From contig NZ_SORW01000053.1 in assembly GCF_004405105.1 (NCBI RefSeq), positions 84,790 through 148,789 on the forward strand: DNA of 64,000 nt, written 5' to 3'. Position 1 is the stretch's first letter. Each line of letters begins with the position of its first letter. The position numbers were made by a program, and so were the translations under genes. The notes beneath the pieces were generated by a model. That model made no database searches. It was not told the DNA's origin and saw only the letters and a list, made by a program, of their open reading frames with translations. Of this stretch, positions 46,846 to 57,160 are shown piece by piece. The stretch is from Jeotgalibacillus sp. R-1-5s-1. Its GTDB lineage: Bacteria; Bacillota; Bacilli; Bacillales; Jeotgalibacillaceae.

Positions 46846-47540
46846 TTGATTTCCTCCTCAATCAGCCTCATTTTTTCTTCTAACTCACGTAATCGCTCAA
46901 GATTTTTTTCGCTTTGACCTGATGTCTCGATTTGTTTTTTGATCTTTCTCATTTGCGCCAATTCCTGCAGCCACTTCTTTTTGAAAACGGCCGATTTCTC
47001 AACCCTCAGGTATGGACCAAAAAGCAGGTCCTGAGCATTCAATGGTTTCTTTTCAATAGTCAGATCAGCTACAATCACTTCATAAATTTTTTGATCCTCT
47101 TCCAGGATTTCTTCTTTTGTAATCGTCCAGCCGTTTTCCTGCAGCCATAAACGAATCGAAATTCCACTGATATTCGGCTGGAGGATGAGACGCTGTACTC
47201 CTGGAAGGCTTTGCTTTCCTGTCTCGAGTATATCTGCGATTAATGGACCACCCATACCAGCAATAGTGACGGCTGTGACTTCATTTGGGGTGATAACAGA
47301 TAATCCACTGCCCTTTCTGACTTCTATATGATCTGTTAATCCATCTTCCTGGACCTGACTGACAGCAGATTGAAAAGGACCTTCAACAATTTCACCTGCT
47401 ACCGCTTTTGTGATTTTGCCCGATTTGACGAGATAACAAGGCAGGTAGGCATGGTCTGATCCTATATCTGCTACAATGGCTCCAGCCGGCACATATTTTG
47501 CAACGGTTTCAAGCCGTTTTGACAACTGACTGCTGTTCAT
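46842..47540 (-). CDS. trmK: tRNA (adenine-22-N1)-methyltransferase TrmK
   Basis: 232 residues. The SAM-binding motif I is VADIGSDHAYLPCYL, followed by AGEIVEGPFQSA and the catalytic-region IAGMGGPLIADIL. The C-terminal coiled coil (KKQIETSGQSEKNLERLREL) is typical. It methylates A22 of tRNA. It is co-transcribed with yqfO. The family is essential in some pathogens. Confidence 0.93.
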   Translation of the reverse strand: MNSSQLSKRLETVAKYVPAGAIVADIGSDHAYLPCYLVKSGKITKAVAGEIVEGPFQSAVSQVQEDGLTDHIEVRKGSGLSVITPNEVTAVTIAGMGGPLIADILETGKQSLPGVQRLILQPNISGISIRLWLQENGWTITKEEILEEDQKIYEVIVADLTIEKKPLNAQDLLFGPYLRVEKSAVFKKKWLQELAQMRKIKKQIETSGQSEKNLERLRELEEKMRLIEEEIK

Positions 47541-47559
47541 TTCAACACTTCCTTTTATC

Positions 47560-47602
47560 AGAAAAAAGGAGCGGTACCGTCATTCGGCCGCTCCTTTTCA
47601 CC
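47560..47602 (-). terminator. Terminator after cccA
   Basis: AAAAGGAGCGG / CCGCTCCTTTTTTC on the minus strand, directly downstream of cccA. Confidence 0.8.
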
Positions 47603-47629
47603 TTATCATTGATACCGGTTTGAAACAAA

Positions 47630-48124
47630 TTATGCAGCGTCTTCTTCAGAGCCTTCTTCTGTTTCTTCACCAGATCCGCCTTCTTCAGAGCCTTCTTCAG
47701 TTCCCTCTTCAGAACCTTCCTCTGCTCCTTCTTCACCGCCGCCTTCAGCGCCGATTTCTGCAACCCATTCAGCCATAGCCTGAGCATTGCTCTCTTCTAC
47801 AAGACCAGCAGGCATTGCTCCCTGACCATTTACAAGGATGTTAGCGATTTCATCTACTGAAAGTCTTTCCCCAACGCCTACAAGTGATGGGAAACCACTA
47901 CCGCCTTCATAGTTTTCACCATGACAGCTGATGCAGGCATTCTGATACGTTGCTTCAGGATCGAAATCTCCGGCAGCTTCTCCGCCACCTTCACCTTCGC
48001 CGCCGCCTTCTTCTTCCTGTGCCATCTCTTCAGAATCATCAAGACCCTGAACGGACATAAAGAATACAACGCCGAAGCCTAATACCATAATCAGTAAAAA
48101 TGGAATAATCGGATTCTTATTCAT
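47630..48124 (-). CDS. cccA: Cytochrome c-550 with long acidic tail
   Basis: 164 residues. An uncleaved N-terminal membrane anchor (PIIPFLLIMVLGFGVVFFM) precedes a Glu/Gly-rich linker. The haem-binding motif CISCH lies near residue 64, and the axial methionine is probably in GQGAMPAG. After the cytochrome fold ends near residue 125 comes a Glu/Gly/Ser repeat tail of about 38 residues (EGSEEGTEEGSEEG). Bacillus subtilis CccA is about 120 residues and lacks this tail. The protein should transfer electrons at the outer membrane face. Its place upstream of trmK is the Bacillus order. Confidence 0.92.
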   Translation of the reverse strand: MNKNPIIPFLLIMVLGFGVVFFMSVQGLDDSEEMAQEEEGGGEGEGGGEAAGDFDPEATYQNACISCHGENYEGGSGFPSLVGVGERLSVDEIANILVNGQGAMPAGLVEESNAQAMAEWVAEIGAEGGGEEGAEEGSEEGTEEGSEEGGSGEETEEGSEEDAA

Positions 48125-48280
48125 GTATAACCCTCCCTTTTCAGAAAAACTATGTAATTATCAACCCTATAATAGCAGGTATGAACACTACATATTTTAC
48201 TTTACTTTATGGGAATCGGAAAGACCCAATACTCAACTTTTCCCTTTTTGTCGCATTTTAGACACAATCAATAAAATATT

Positions 48281-49423
48281 TTAGTACGCGCCGATTTCTC
48301 TTGAGATAACGGTTCTCTGGATTTCTGATGTCCCTTCACCGATCTCGAGCAGTTTGGCGTCTCTCAGGAATCTCTCAACGTGGTACTCCTTCATATAACC
48401 ATAACCGCCGTGAATCTGGATTGCCTGATCACATACCTCCATACAGATTTCAGAAGCATACAGCTTCGCCATCGAAGCTTCTTTCGTGAATTTTCTTCCC
48501 TGATCCTTCAGCCAGGCTGCTTTATACGTCATGGTTCGTGCAAGTTCAATCTTCATCGCCATATCAGCAAGCTTAAACTGGGTTACCTGGAACGACGCAA
48601 TAGAACGGCCAAACTGCTGTCTTTCTTTTGAGTAACTGAGCGCTCGCTCGTATGCGGCCTGTGCGATTCCAACAGCCATTGCCGCAATCCCGATCCGTCC
48701 TCCGTCAAGCGTTATCAAAAACTGCCGGAACCCTTCACCCCGTTTACCGAGCAGGTTTTCCTTTGGAACCTTAACGTCTTCAAGGACAAGTTCGGTTGTA
48801 TTTGAAGAGTGCAGCCCCATCTTTTCGTAGTTATCAATCACCTTGAATCCGTCAGCATCTGTTGGAACAATAATCGCACTGATTTCTTTTTTTCCATCAT
48901 TCATTCCTGTAACAGCCGTTAATGCCAAAAACTTTGCATGACTGGCATTTGTAATGTAGCTTTTGTTTCCATTAATAATGAATGAATCATCGGTTTCTTT
49001 TACGGAGGTCTGGGTACCGCCTGCATCGGAGCCTGCATTCGGCTCTGTCAGTCCGAACGCGCCAAATGATTCTCCAGAACAGATTTGTGGCAGATATGTT
49101 TCTTTCTGCTCCTGCGTTCCGAATAAGCTGATCGGTGCACCACCCAATGAAATATGCGCTGAATACGTGATGCCAGTCGAGCCGCATGCCCTGCTTAACT
49201 CTTCTGTTACGATCGCAAAGCTTGTCGTGTCAGCACCCGCTCCCCCAAATTCCTCCGGAAACGGCAGTCCCATCATCCCCATTTCTGAGAGCTGCCTGAA
49301 AATATCAACAGGAAATTCCTTCGTCCGGTCTCTGTCCAATGCGCCCGGAGCAACAACCTCCTGAGAAAATTCCCTCATTGTTTTTTGAATCATCTTCTGT
49401 TCCTGTGTAAGATCGAAATTCAT
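48281..49423 (-). CDS. Acyl-CoA dehydrogenase
   Basis: 380 residues of the FAD-dependent family. FAD and substrate signatures are FGLTEPNAGSDAGGT and QIHGGYGYMKEYHVERFLRD. The catalytic glutamate is expected in EIGEGTSEIQRTVISREI. It oxidises acyl-CoA to trans-2-enoyl-CoA; chain length (short or branched) cannot be read. ATG 49423 follows AAGGGGGATGAAC. It lies between cccA and the sigA group, a position not seen in Bacillus subtilis, so a local insertion is likely. Confidence 0.92.
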   Translation of the reverse strand: MNFDLTQEQKMIQKTMREFSQEVVAPGALDRDRTKEFPVDIFRQLSEMGMMGLPFPEEFGGAGADTTSFAIVTEELSRACGSTGITYSAHISLGGAPISLFGTQEQKETYLPQICSGESFGAFGLTEPNAGSDAGGTQTSVKETDDSFIINGNKSYITNASHAKFLALTAVTGMNDGKKEISAIIVPTDADGFKVIDNYEKMGLHSSNTTELVLEDVKVPKENLLGKRGEGFRQFLITLDGGRIGIAAMAVGIAQAAYERALSYSKERQQFGRSIASFQVTQFKLADMAMKIELARTMTYKAAWLKDQGRKFTKEASMAKLYASEICMEVCDQAIQIHGGYGYMKEYHVERFLRDAKLLEIGEGTSEIQRTVISREIGAY

Positions 49424-49530
49424 GTTCATCCCCCTTGTTTGTATCCGCTTACATTTCCATTATAAAAGAAAAGGCTGAAAACTCACAACCTTATCTATTT
49501 TTAAACTTTTCAATTGTGATGATCTCAATT

Positions 49531-50073
49531 TTATGTAAGGAAAATAAATCCTGTTAATACGAGAAGGCCGATTATGCCCGAATACGTAAAATACTGATAA
49601 TTTCTTATGTAACCGTAAATGGACCAGAGCACACATTGAAGGCCGATCACCCAGAGTATAACAACTGGACTCGTTGGAAAGTAGACAGCACAATATTCAA
49701 TGGACAGCAGCAAAATGGCAAAGGCAACAATAATTCTGCTTAACACCTGAAGAAAAGGGAACACACTTTTTCTGGATGCAATAAACAACAGTAAAAAGGA
49801 GACACCCAATATAAGAGCGGTTTGCAATATAATTGACAATTCAGTAAAATAGAAAACAATAAACAGAATAGCCGTAAAGAGAAGGACAAATATGTTAACT
49901 GAATTTAATGTAATTCGGCGCTTTTGCAGAATCGACTTACTTTTTTCCGGCTCTGCATCTTCTCCACTGCTGTATAAATTAATTAAAAAATCACAGTAAT
50001 GTGAGGGAAGAAGGTTACGATCCTTCCAGTAATTTATTTCATTCAGGATGATTTTTTTTCTTTGTTCGTTCAT
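49531..50073 (-). CDS. Unrecognised five-helix membrane protein
   Basis: 180 residues. A soluble N-terminal segment of about 50 residues (ILNEINYWKDRNLLPSHYC) is followed by five hydrophobic helices (VNIFVLLFTAILFIVFYF, TALILGVSFLLLFIA, IIVAFAILLLSIEYCAVYF, VVILWVIGLQCVLWSIYG, SGIIGLLVLTGFIFL). AGGAGGTGGTTAA precedes the ATG. I do not recognise the family. It sits between the acyl-CoA dehydrogenase and sigA and is probably monocistronic. Confidence 0.75.
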   Translation of the reverse strand: MNEQRKKIILNEINYWKDRNLLPSHYCDFLINLYSSGEDAEPEKSKSILQKRRITLNSVNIFVLLFTAILFIVFYFTELSIILQTALILGVSFLLLFIASRKSVFPFLQVLSRIIVAFAILLLSIEYCAVYFPTSPVVILWVIGLQCVLWSIYGYIRNYQYFTYSGIIGLLVLTGFIFLT

Positions 50074-50144
50074 TTAACCACCTCCTGCTCCTATTATACA
50101 TTTCGACATGAGTGGGCGGTTTGTTTAGAAATTAAAAACAGTCA

Positions 50145-50186
50145 AAAAAAATCTGCTTCAGACCACATGTGTCTGAAACAGATTCT
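50145..50186 (-). terminator. Terminator after sigA
   Basis: AATCTGTTTCAGACAC / TGTGGTCTGAAGCAGATT followed by seven T on the minus strand. Confidence 0.82.
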
Positions 50187-50193
50187 CACATTT

Positions 50194-51324
50194 CTATTCA
50201 AGAAAATCCTTTAATCGTTTGCTTCGGCTAGGGTGTCTGAGCTTTCTGAGGGCTTTGGCTTCAATCTGACGAATACGCTCTCTTGTTACCCCAAATACTT
50301 TACCCACTTCTTCAAGTGTACGTGTACGACCATCGTCAAGACCAAAACGGAGACGCAACACGTTTTCCTCACGGTCAGTCAAGGTATCCAGCACGTCTTC
50401 AAGCTGTTCTTTTAACAGCTCGTACGCAGCATGCTCTGATGGAGACTGGGCTTCTGAATCCTCAATGAAGTCGCCAAGGTGTGAATCATCTTCTTCACCG
50501 ATTGGTGTTTCAAGGGAAACCGGCTCCTGGGCAATTTTCAGGATTTCACGAACCTTTTCAGGCGTTAAATCCATCTCTTCTGAAATTTCCTCTGGTGATG
50601 GCTCACGGCCTAAATCCTGAAGGAGCTGACGCTGAACACGAATCAGTTTATTGATGGTTTCAACCATGTGAACCGGAATCCGGATCGTTCTGGCCTGGTC
50701 AGCGATAGCACGGGTGATTGCCTGACGGATCCACCAGGTTGCGTAAGTTGAAAATTTAAACCCCTTGCGGTGATCAAATTTTTCAACGGCTTTGATCAGA
50801 CCCATGTTGCCCTCCTGAATCAGATCAAGAAACAGCATACCACGTCCAACATAACGCTTGGCGATACTCACAACAAGTCTCAGGTTTGCTTCAGCAAGTC
50901 TGCGTTTCGCTTCTTCATCACCCTGTTCAATCCGTGTCGCAAGGGAAATCTCTTCCTGAGCAGATAAGAGATCAACGCGTCCTATCTCTTTCAGATACAT
51001 TCTGACAGGGTCATTAATTTTTACTCCAGGCGGAACACTTAAATCGTTCAGGTCAAACTCTTCTTCAGCTTCCTTACCAAGTTCGGTAATTGATGGATCT
51101 GCCTCCGTATTTTCTTTCATGACCTCTACACCCTGTTCGCCAAGCTGCTCGTAAAATTCTTCGATCTGTTCTGTATCCAATTCAAAGCTGGCAAGCTTTT
51201 CAGCAATATCCTCGTAAGTGATTTCACCGTTTTTCTTCGCCGTTTCCAGCAATTGTGCTTTCACCGCATCGAGTGTTAATGTTTCAGTTTCTGTTTGTTT
51301 GGAACGTGTTGACTTCTCAGCCAT
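50194..51324 (-). CDS. sigA: Primary sigma factor SigA
   Basis: 376 residues. Region 1.1 is acidic at the N-terminus. Regions 2.3/2.4 are [20 protein letters not shown] and region 4.2 ends with [20 protein letters not shown]. It directs RNA polymerase to housekeeping promoters. ATG 51324 follows GGAAGGAGGGGGACTA. It lies downstream of dnaG in the macromolecular synthesis operon. Confidence 0.97.
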   Translation of the reverse strand: MAEKSTRSKQTETETLTLDAVKAQLLETAKKNGEITYEDIAEKLASFELDTEQIEEFYEQLGEQGVEVMKENTEADPSITELGKEAEEEFDLNDLSVPPGVKINDPVRMYLKEIGRVDLLSAQEEISLATRIEQGDEEAKRRLAEANLRLVVSIAKRYVGRGMLFLDLIQEGNMGLIKAVEKFDHRKGFKFSTYATWWIRQAITRAIADQARTIRIPVHMVETINKLIRVQRQLLQDLGREPSPEEISEEMDLTPEKVREILKIAQEPVSLETPIGEEDDSHLGDFIEDSEAQSPSEHAAYELLKEQLEDVLDTLTDREENVLRLRFGLDDGRTRTLEEVGKVFGVTRERIRQIEAKALRKLRHPSRSKRLKDFLE

Positions 51325-51356
51325 TAGTCCCCCTCCTTCCAACTTCCTTGCCTTAT

Positions 51357-53177
51357 TTATCTCTTAAGAGCTTTCCACAGCTGGAAAATTTCCATTCCCA
51401 ATTCTGTGGCTTTCTTAACATCATTCATTTGTTCCGCCTGCTTTAACGCAAGCTCTTTTTCTTTAATATGCATTAACTTCTGATGTTTCAATACCTCATT
51501 GACGCAATCAGTCAATTCAGATTTTGTCACCTCAGAATTTACTTCCGTCATGGATAGCTCTGCTGCTGCAGCCCTCAGATGCCGATCAGGAATGAATTGA
51601 ATAAAGGCACCTGGGTCAGCCCTGCCGCCATTTTCATAATAAGCCAGCAGGTACGTATATAACGCCTGATAATCATCCGTGTTAAAAGGCTGATCGCCTA
51701 GCAGTGACTGGACTGTATAAGTCGTTTCTTCACTGCCCATCATATAAATGAGCAGGTGCTGCTCTGCACGGTAGTAGGCTTTTTTATTCTCTTTACTGCT
51801 TTTAGCAGGCAAATGCTGCTCTACAGGTGGAGAAGGTTCCGGTTGAACCGGTTCTGAAGCAGGACGCATTTTATTCAATTGCTCCTGAAGAGACTGGATT
51901 GAAACACCCGAGTCCTCTGAAAGCTGTTTGAGATAAAGCTCCTTTTCAATCGCATTGCTCAGGGAGCCGATTTCACGGATCATCGCCTGAACATATTGAA
52001 TTCTGCCATCCTCTGTGTTCATATTCACAGACAACTTGTGATAGCGGAGTTTAAAACTCATCAATGAAACAGCCGAATCAATAATGTCTGTTTTAAATGC
52101 GTCTGGTCCTTTTTGCTGGATATAATCATCAGGATCCAGCCCGTTTGGCAACATCGCCACTTTAACAGACAAACCTTTCCCGGTTAAATCCTGAGCCGCC
52201 CGGTAAGCAGCTGCTATACCGGCTTTATCCCCATCGTAGCAAACTACAATGGAATCAGTCAGCCGTCTGATCTGCTGTATATGCTCTCCAGTAAGCGATG
52301 TACCCATTGTGGCGATCGCATTGTGGACAACTCCGGATGCAGCAATCACATCAGCAAAACCTTCAAATAAAATGGCCGATTTGTTTTTCCTGATGGCACC
52401 GCGTGCATGGTGGTAGTTAAACAATATTTTATTTTTTTGAAAAAGTGGTGTTTCCGGGCTGTTCAGATACTTAGGGTCTTCTTTCCCAGGGTTAATCATA
52501 CGCCCTGAAAAACCAACCGTCTTTCCTCTTTCATCGGTAAGAGGAAACATGATCCTTCCTCTGAACCGGTCAAAATAAGAACCGTCATCCCTTTTGATGA
52601 TCAGTCCTGCCTGTTCCATAGAAGGTAAACTGAATTCTCTTTTCTCAAGAAGCTTAGCAGCGAACTCCCAGTTAGGAAGTGCCCAGCCCACCTTATATGT
52701 TTTAAGCTGTTCATCTGTAAAACCGCGATTGTGAAGATACTCCAGCGCTTCCTGGCCTTCTTCCGTATTCATCAGGAGATGATGATAAAGTTTTTCAAGC
52801 AGTTCGTGTGCATCCAGATGATCCTGAAATTCCCTGCTTTCATTCGTTTTCAGATGATCCTGGGTGCTGCCGGTATCGGAAAACTCATAATCCACACCTA
52901 CTTTTTCACCCAGCTGAATGACAGCTTCCTGAAAGGAAAGGCCGTCATGATCCATCAGAAACGTATATACATTACCTCCTGCACCGCAGCCGAAGCAGTG
53001 AAAAATCTGCTTTTCCGGAGACACAGAAAAAGAAGGAGAATTTTCCCCGTGGAACGGGCATAAACCAAAATAATTCCTTCCCTGCTTTTTCAGCTGAACA
53101 TATTCGCTTATTATATCCACGATGTCAGTTTTGCTGCGGATCTGGTCAACGACTTCTTCTGGAATTCTTTCTGACAC
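51357..53177 (-). CDS. dnaG: DNA primase DnaG
   Basis: 606 residues. The N-terminal zinc ribbon is CPFHGENSP...HCFGCGAGG (cysteines near residues 41 to 64). The TOPRIM domain contains [11 protein letters not shown] and [13 protein letters not shown]. The C-terminal helicase-binding domain runs from about residue 455. It makes RNA primers for replication. It is 32 bases upstream of sigA and preceded by yqxD, as in Bacillus. Confidence 0.97.
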   Translation of the reverse strand: MSERIPEEVVDQIRSKTDIVDIISEYVQLKKQGRNYFGLCPFHGENSPSFSVSPEKQIFHCFGCGAGGNVYTFLMDHDGLSFQEAVIQLGEKVGVDYEFSDTGSTQDHLKTNESREFQDHLDAHELLEKLYHHLLMNTEEGQEALEYLHNRGFTDEQLKTYKVGWALPNWEFAAKLLEKREFSLPSMEQAGLIIKRDDGSYFDRFRGRIMFPLTDERGKTVGFSGRMINPGKEDPKYLNSPETPLFQKNKILFNYHHARGAIRKNKSAILFEGFADVIAASGVVHNAIATMGTSLTGEHIQQIRRLTDSIVVCYDGDKAGIAAAYRAAQDLTGKGLSVKVAMLPNGLDPDDYIQQKGPDAFKTDIIDSAVSLMSFKLRYHKLSVNMNTEDGRIQYVQAMIREIGSLSNAIEKELYLKQLSEDSGVSIQSLQEQLNKMRPASEPVQPEPSPPVEQHLPAKSSKENKKAYYRAEQHLLIYMMGSEETTYTVQSLLGDQPFNTDDYQALYTYLLAYYENGGRADPGAFIQFIPDRHLRAAAAELSMTEVNSEVTKSELTDCVNEVLKHQKLMHIKEKELALKQAEQMNDVKKATELGMEIFQLWKALKR

Positions 53178-53225
53178 GTGTTCACCACCAGTTTATTTCT
53201 TGTCACCTATGATATTCGCCAAAAA

Positions 53226-53702
53226 TCAAGCTTTTCCTTCAAGTTCAAACAAAAACTTTAAAAACGTCTTTGAAAAAGCCTCGACTTCTATCATGGTTAA
53301 TTTTTTGGGGCCGGAAGAATAGTTCCCTTTTTTCCGCTCCATCTGGTGGAGGTACCGGAAAGATAAGCTGGTCTCGATCTTATCAGGTTTGTATTCTTTT
53401 CCCCTGGGCGAAAGGGCATAAACACCCTTCGACAGGACAAGGGAGGCAAGTCCGATATCCTGGGTAACCACGATATCCCCTTTCCTGACGCGATTGGCTA
53501 TGTAAAGATCAGCAGCCTCTTTTCCGTCATCAATGAAGGTCCAAAGCAAACGATCTGCTTCAGGACTAAAATGGCGGTAGGAGGCAATAAATCGGCACAT
53601 ACCTGCTGAATCTTCCATAAGCCTTACTATTTCTTCCTTTATGACAGAGGGGCATGCATCTGCATCAACATAAACTGTAAATCCACTTTTACATTCATTC
53701 AT
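53226..53702 (-). CDS. yqxD: YaiI/YqxD-family protein (DUF188)
   Basis: 158 residues. The N-terminal FTVYVDADACPSVIKEEI and TQDIGLASLVLSKGV segments define the family, which has a PIN-like fold. A nuclease role is often guessed but not shown. It begins the yqxD-dnaG-sigA group, 48 bases before dnaG. Function unknown. Confidence 0.88.
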   Translation of the reverse strand: MNECKSGFTVYVDADACPSVIKEEIVRLMEDSAGMCRFIASYRHFSPEADRLLWTFIDDGKEAADLYIANRVRKGDIVVTQDIGLASLVLSKGVYALSPRGKEYKPDKIETSLSFRYLHQMERKKGNYSSGPKKLTMIEVEAFSKTFLKFLFELEGKA

Positions 53703-53815
53703 AAATGATCATTTCTACAAAAAATGCAGAACTCCTTTAATGAGTCAAAATAACTTTTTATCACAATTTTTTATTATAATATATATGTCCCTATACGGCT
53801 ATCTTTTTTAACGAA

Positions 53816-53853
53816 ATAAAAACAAAAGATGCCTGAGACACCTTTTGTTTGAT
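53816..53853 (-). terminator. Terminator after ppsR
   Basis: CAAAAGGTGTCTCAGG / CATCTTTTG with a following TTTTTATTT on the minus strand. The stem is imperfect. Confidence 0.65.
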
Positions 53854-53907
53854 GAACCACTGATTTTATTGACTTAAATTCTTTTCAATGGAATGATGAT
53901 TCAGCTG

Positions 53908-54714
53908 TTAACTCATCATATCATTCAGAATTACATTGGCTGTTTCCTCTACCGCCTTGTTTGTTACATCAATCACTGGACAGCCGATTTTTCCTGCAAC
54001 ACGTTCAAAGTGATCGAGCTCTTCCTGTATTCTTTCCATTTTGGCATAGGTCGCGTCATCCTTCAACCCGAGCGCAATTAACCGTTCCTTCCGGATATGA
54101 TTCAGCTTATCAGGGCTGATTTTCAGTCCGTAGCACTTCTTTGGATTGACTTTATAAAGCTCTTCAGGAGGATCAATTTCCGGTACAAGCGGTACGTTGG
54201 CAACCTTTAAACGCTTGTGGGCAAGATATTGTGATAAAGGTGTTTTTGACGTTCTTGAAACCCCTACTAGGACAATATCCGCTTTTAAAATGCCGCGTGG
54301 ATCTCTGCCGTCATCATATTTAACAGCAAACTCAATGGCCTCAATCTTTTTGAAATAATCTTCATCAAGGTCATGCACCATGCCCGGCTCATTGATTGGC
54401 GATTCCTCACATACTTCCTGAAGTGAAGAGATAATCGGTCCCACAACATCATGTGCGGTAATGTTGTGCACTTTTACCTGTTCTTCAATGTAATCACGAA
54501 TATGAGGCTTTACAAGTGTATAAACGATAATTCCGTGATTATCTTTTGCCAGACTGATAACCTCATCCACATGAACCGTTTCTTCAATATATGGAAACCG
54601 TTTAATTGATACGGATTTTCTGGACTGACGGAACTGACTCACACAGGCTTTTGCAACGAGCTCAGCCGTTTCCCCTACTGAATCCGATACGACATATACA
54701 TGTACTTCATTCAT
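53908..54714 (-). CDS. ppsR: Pyruvate, phosphate dikinase regulatory protein
   Basis: 268 residues of the DUF299 family. The nucleotide loop is [18 protein letters not shown], and the N-terminal [13 protein letters not shown] is diagnostic. These bifunctional enzymes use ADP to inactivate, and Pi to reactivate, PPDK or PEP synthase. It is 12 bases downstream of ccpN and probably co-transcribed, as with Bacillus subtilis yqfL-ccpN, linking both to gluconeogenic control. Confidence 0.92.
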   Translation of the reverse strand: MNEVHVYVVSDSVGETAELVAKACVSQFRQSRKSVSIKRFPYIEETVHVDEVISLAKDNHGIIVYTLVKPHIRDYIEEQVKVHNITAHDVVGPIISSLQEVCEESPINEPGMVHDLDEDYFKKIEAIEFAVKYDDGRDPRGILKADIVLVGVSRTSKTPLSQYLAHKRLKVANVPLVPEIDPPEELYKVNPKKCYGLKISPDKLNHIRKERLIALGLKDDATYAKMERIQEELDHFERVAGKIGCPVIDVTNKAVEETANVILNDMMS

Positions 54715-54726
54715 TTAAGCACCACC

Positions 54727-55362
54727 CTACACTTCATCCTTTGACAGACTGACAAAGGCTTTTGTAATATTCGTTTTTGTAATTCTTCCGAAGACTTCAT
54801 AGCCCTTTTCCGTTTTCCTGACGACCGGAAGAGAATCAATCTGTTTTTCAATCAGCTTGGCTGCTACGCTGACGAGCATATCATCCTGCTCACAGTAGGT
54901 AACATTGGGCATTCTCGTCATAATGACATTAACCGGCAGACTCGTCAGATCCTGCTGCCCGATGCTTGCACGGAGCAGATCCTTTCTCGAAAGGACGCCT
55001 GAAAGCATGCCTTTCTGATCGAGTACAAATAATGTTCCCACATCTTCTAAAAACATATGGCAGATCGCATCGTACACGGATACATTATCCTGTACAACGA
55101 CCGGCATGGACTGATAATCTTTAACATACAGCTTTTTTAAATTTTCCGTCAGCAGCTGCGTACCTGATTTACCTGTATAAAAATAGCCAACCCTTGGACG
55201 CGCATCTAAAAATCCTGCCATTGTCAAAATCGCAAGGTCCGGTCTCAGGGTTGCTCTTGTAAGATGTAATCTGTCAGCAATTTGTTCACCTGTAATCGGT
55301 CCGTCTGCCTTCACAATGCGCAGAATTTCCGATTGTCTTTTGTTCAGTTCGATCTTGTTCAC
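54727..55362 (-). CDS. ccpN: Gluconeogenesis repressor CcpN
   Basis: About 211 residues. An N-terminal winged helix (NKRQSEILRIVKADGPITG, RLHLTRATLRPDLAILT) is followed by two CBS domains (SVYDAICHMFLEDVGTLFVLD, VSVAAKLIEKQIDSLPVV). CcpN represses gapB and pckA on glucose. The annotated-looking TTG at 55395 lies only a few bases from TATAAT-like promoter sequences, so I place the start at GTG 55362 (VNKIELNKRQ), which matches family length. A GTG one codon upstream is equally possible. Confidence 0.88.
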   Translation of the reverse strand: MNKIELNKRQSEILRIVKADGPITGEQIADRLHLTRATLRPDLAILTMAGFLDARPRVGYFYTGKSGTQLLTENLKKLYVKDYQSMPVVVQDNVSVYDAICHMFLEDVGTLFVLDQKGMLSGVLSRKDLLRASIGQQDLTSLPVNVIMTRMPNVTYCEQDDMLVSVAAKLIEKQIDSLPVVRKTEKGYEVFGRITKTNITKAFVSLSKDEV

Positions 55363-55464
55363 CACCCGGCGGAATAATGTTATACTGTTTTCCAATATTA
55401 TATACTAAATGAAATCTGCGTCCTAGTAAACAGGAATGCTTAAAATGATTTTTTTAACTGACGA

Positions 55465-55493
55465 TTGTTTTCACTGAAAAACCGTGGTAGGAT
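55465..55493 (+). promoter_or_regulatory. Promoter of glyQS
   Basis: TTGTTT (55465) and TAGGAT (55488) are separated by 17 bases, with the T-box leader starting just downstream. Confidence 0.65.
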
Positions 55494-55502
55494 AAAGCAA
55501 GA

Positions 55503-55712
55503 ATTAAATAAGATGTGCGCAATGAAGGAATTATAAGTACCTGACCAAAGCGACCGGGGATCGTGTAAGCCCGGATTCAGGGAAACGGCACTCCTGAGCA
55601 ATGCACCCCAACAAAGTGAATGCACAAGTGGCATTAACCAGGGTGGAACCGCGGTCAGACAGCACCGTCCCTGGACTAATCTTAATTAGTCCAGGGACGG
55701 TGCTGTTTTTAT
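55503..55712 (+). ncRNA. Glycyl T-box leader with terminator
   Basis: The T-box sequence AGGGTGGAACCGCGG is at about 55640-55654. Stem I is readable: AGGA, then ATTATAAGTA, CCTGA, an inner CCGGG/CCCGG stem, TCAGG, then GAAACGGCAC and TCCT. The internal loop so formed shows AGTA on one side and the specifier codon GGC (55587-55589), which is glycine. A terminator (CAGCACCGTCCCTGGAC / GTCCAGGGACGGTGCTG plus T run, 55660-55712) competes with the CCAGGG/CCCTGG antiterminator. Uncharged tRNA-Gly should switch on glyQS. Confidence 0.93.
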
Positions 55713-55772
55713 TTGCAAGCGGCTCAGATGCCCCTTTGCAGCGCAAACATCAATTTAAAGGAGAGATGACCT

Positions 55773-57152
55773 ATGACAAAAAATATGGATGATATCGTCC
55801 AGCTCGCGAAACACCGCGGATTCGTATTCCCCGGTTCGGAGATTTACGGAGGACTGGCTAACACATGGGATTACGGTCCACTCGGTATCGAACTTAAAAA
55901 CAATATTAAAAAAGCATGGTGGAAAAAATTTATTCAGGAGTCCAAGCATAATGTCGGACTTGATGCCTCTATCCTGATGAACCCGAAAACATGGGAAGCT
56001 TCAGGACATATCGGAAACTTCAATGACCCGATGATTGACTGTAAAAGCTGTAAAGCCCGCCACCGTGCAGATAAACTGATTGAAGCTCATTACGAGGCCA
56101 AAGGTGAGGAAAAAATCGTCGATGGACTTCCATTCAGCGAAATGCAGAAAATGATTGAAGAAGAAAACATCTCATGTCCGACTTGCGGAGCAAACGATTT
56201 TACTGAAATCCGCCAGTTTAACCTGATGTTCAAAACGCATCAGGGCGTAACAGAAGGATCAACAAACGAGATCTTCCTTCGTCCTGAGACTGCACAGGGA
56301 ATCTTCGTAAACTTTAAAAATGTACAGCGCACGATGAGAAAACGCGTTCCATTCGGAATCGGTCAAATCGGTAAAAGTTTCCGTAACGAAATTACACCGG
56401 GTAACTTTACATTCCGTACGAGAGAATTTGAACAGATGGAGCTTGAATTTTTCTGTAAGCCTGGAGACGACCTTGAGTGGTTCAGCTACTGGCGTGAATT
56501 CTGTAAAAACTGGCTGTTAAACCTTGGTATGAAAGAAGACAGCATGCGCCTGCGTGACCATGACGAAGATGAGCTTTCACATTACAGTAATGCCACAACA
56601 GATATCGAATTCCGCTTCCCATTCGGCTGGGGCGAGCTCTGGGGTATCGCTGACCGCACAGACTTCGACCTGAAACAGCATATGGAGCATTCTAACGAAG
56701 ACTTCACGTATCTGGATCAGCAGACAAACGAGCGCTACGTCCCATACTGTATCGAGCCTTCACTTGGTGCTGACCGCGTTACACTGGCCTTCCTTTGCGA
56801 TGCCTACGAGCAGGAAGAGCTTGAAAATGACAGCCGTACCGTGCTTCGCTTCCACCCGGCTCTGGCGCCGTTTAAAGCGGCCGTATTGCCACTGTCTAAA
56901 AAACTTGGTGACGAAGCGATCAAAGTATACGAAGAGCTGTCACAACACTTTATGGTTGACTATGACGAGTCACAGTCGATCGGTAAACGCTACCGTCGCC
57001 AGGATGAGATTGGAACGCCATACTGTATCACGTTTGACTTTGATTCTCTTGAGGATCAGCAGGTAACCGTACGTCACCGCGACACAATGGAACAAGTACG
57101 CATGCCAATCGCAGAAGTGAAATCCTTTATTGAAAACGCGATTAAGTTTTAA
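55773..57152 (+). CDS. glyQS: Glycyl-tRNA synthetase, single-chain dimeric type
   Basis: 459 residues of class II. Motif 1/2 segments are [15 protein letters not shown] and [20 protein letters not shown], motif 3 is [15 protein letters not shown], and a C-terminal anticodon-binding domain runs from about residue 355. It contains an internal zinc-like pair (CKSC, CPTC). This eukaryote/archaeal-type alpha2 enzyme replaces the GlyQ/GlyS alpha2beta2 enzyme of Bacillus subtilis at the same locus. ATG 55773 follows AAAGGAGAGATGACCT. Expression is under the glycine T-box. Confidence 0.96.
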   Translation: MTKNMDDIVQLAKHRGFVFPGSEIYGGLANTWDYGPLGIELKNNIKKAWWKKFIQESKHNVGLDASILMNPKTWEASGHIGNFNDPMIDCKSCKARHRADKLIEAHYEAKGEEKIVDGLPFSEMQKMIEEENISCPTCGANDFTEIRQFNLMFKTHQGVTEGSTNEIFLRPETAQGIFVNFKNVQRTMRKRVPFGIGQIGKSFRNEITPGNFTFRTREFEQMELEFFCKPGDDLEWFSYWREFCKNWLLNLGMKEDSMRLRDHDEDELSHYSNATTDIEFRFPFGWGELWGIADRTDFDLKQHMEHSNEDFTYLDQQTNERYVPYCIEPSLGADRVTLAFLCDAYEQEELENDSRTVLRFHPALAPFKAAVLPLSKKLGDEAIKVYEELSQHFMVDYDESQSIGKRYRRQDEIGTPYCITFDFDSLEDQQVTVRHRDTMEQVRMPIAEVKSFIENAIKF

Positions 57153-57160
57153 ATAAAACC

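Noticed and set aside
47542-47787. 81-residue lysine-rich open frame on the minus strand
   Set aside because: It is the shifted frame of the Glu-rich cccA tail and runs through the cccA terminator.
49460-49693. 77-residue minus-strand open frame
   Set aside because: It overlaps the 3' part of the better-supported membrane protein gene (49531-50073) and has no ribosome binding site.
55440-55746. Minus-strand open frames over the glyQS leader
   Set aside because: The region is fully explained by the promoter, T-box and terminator on the plus strand.
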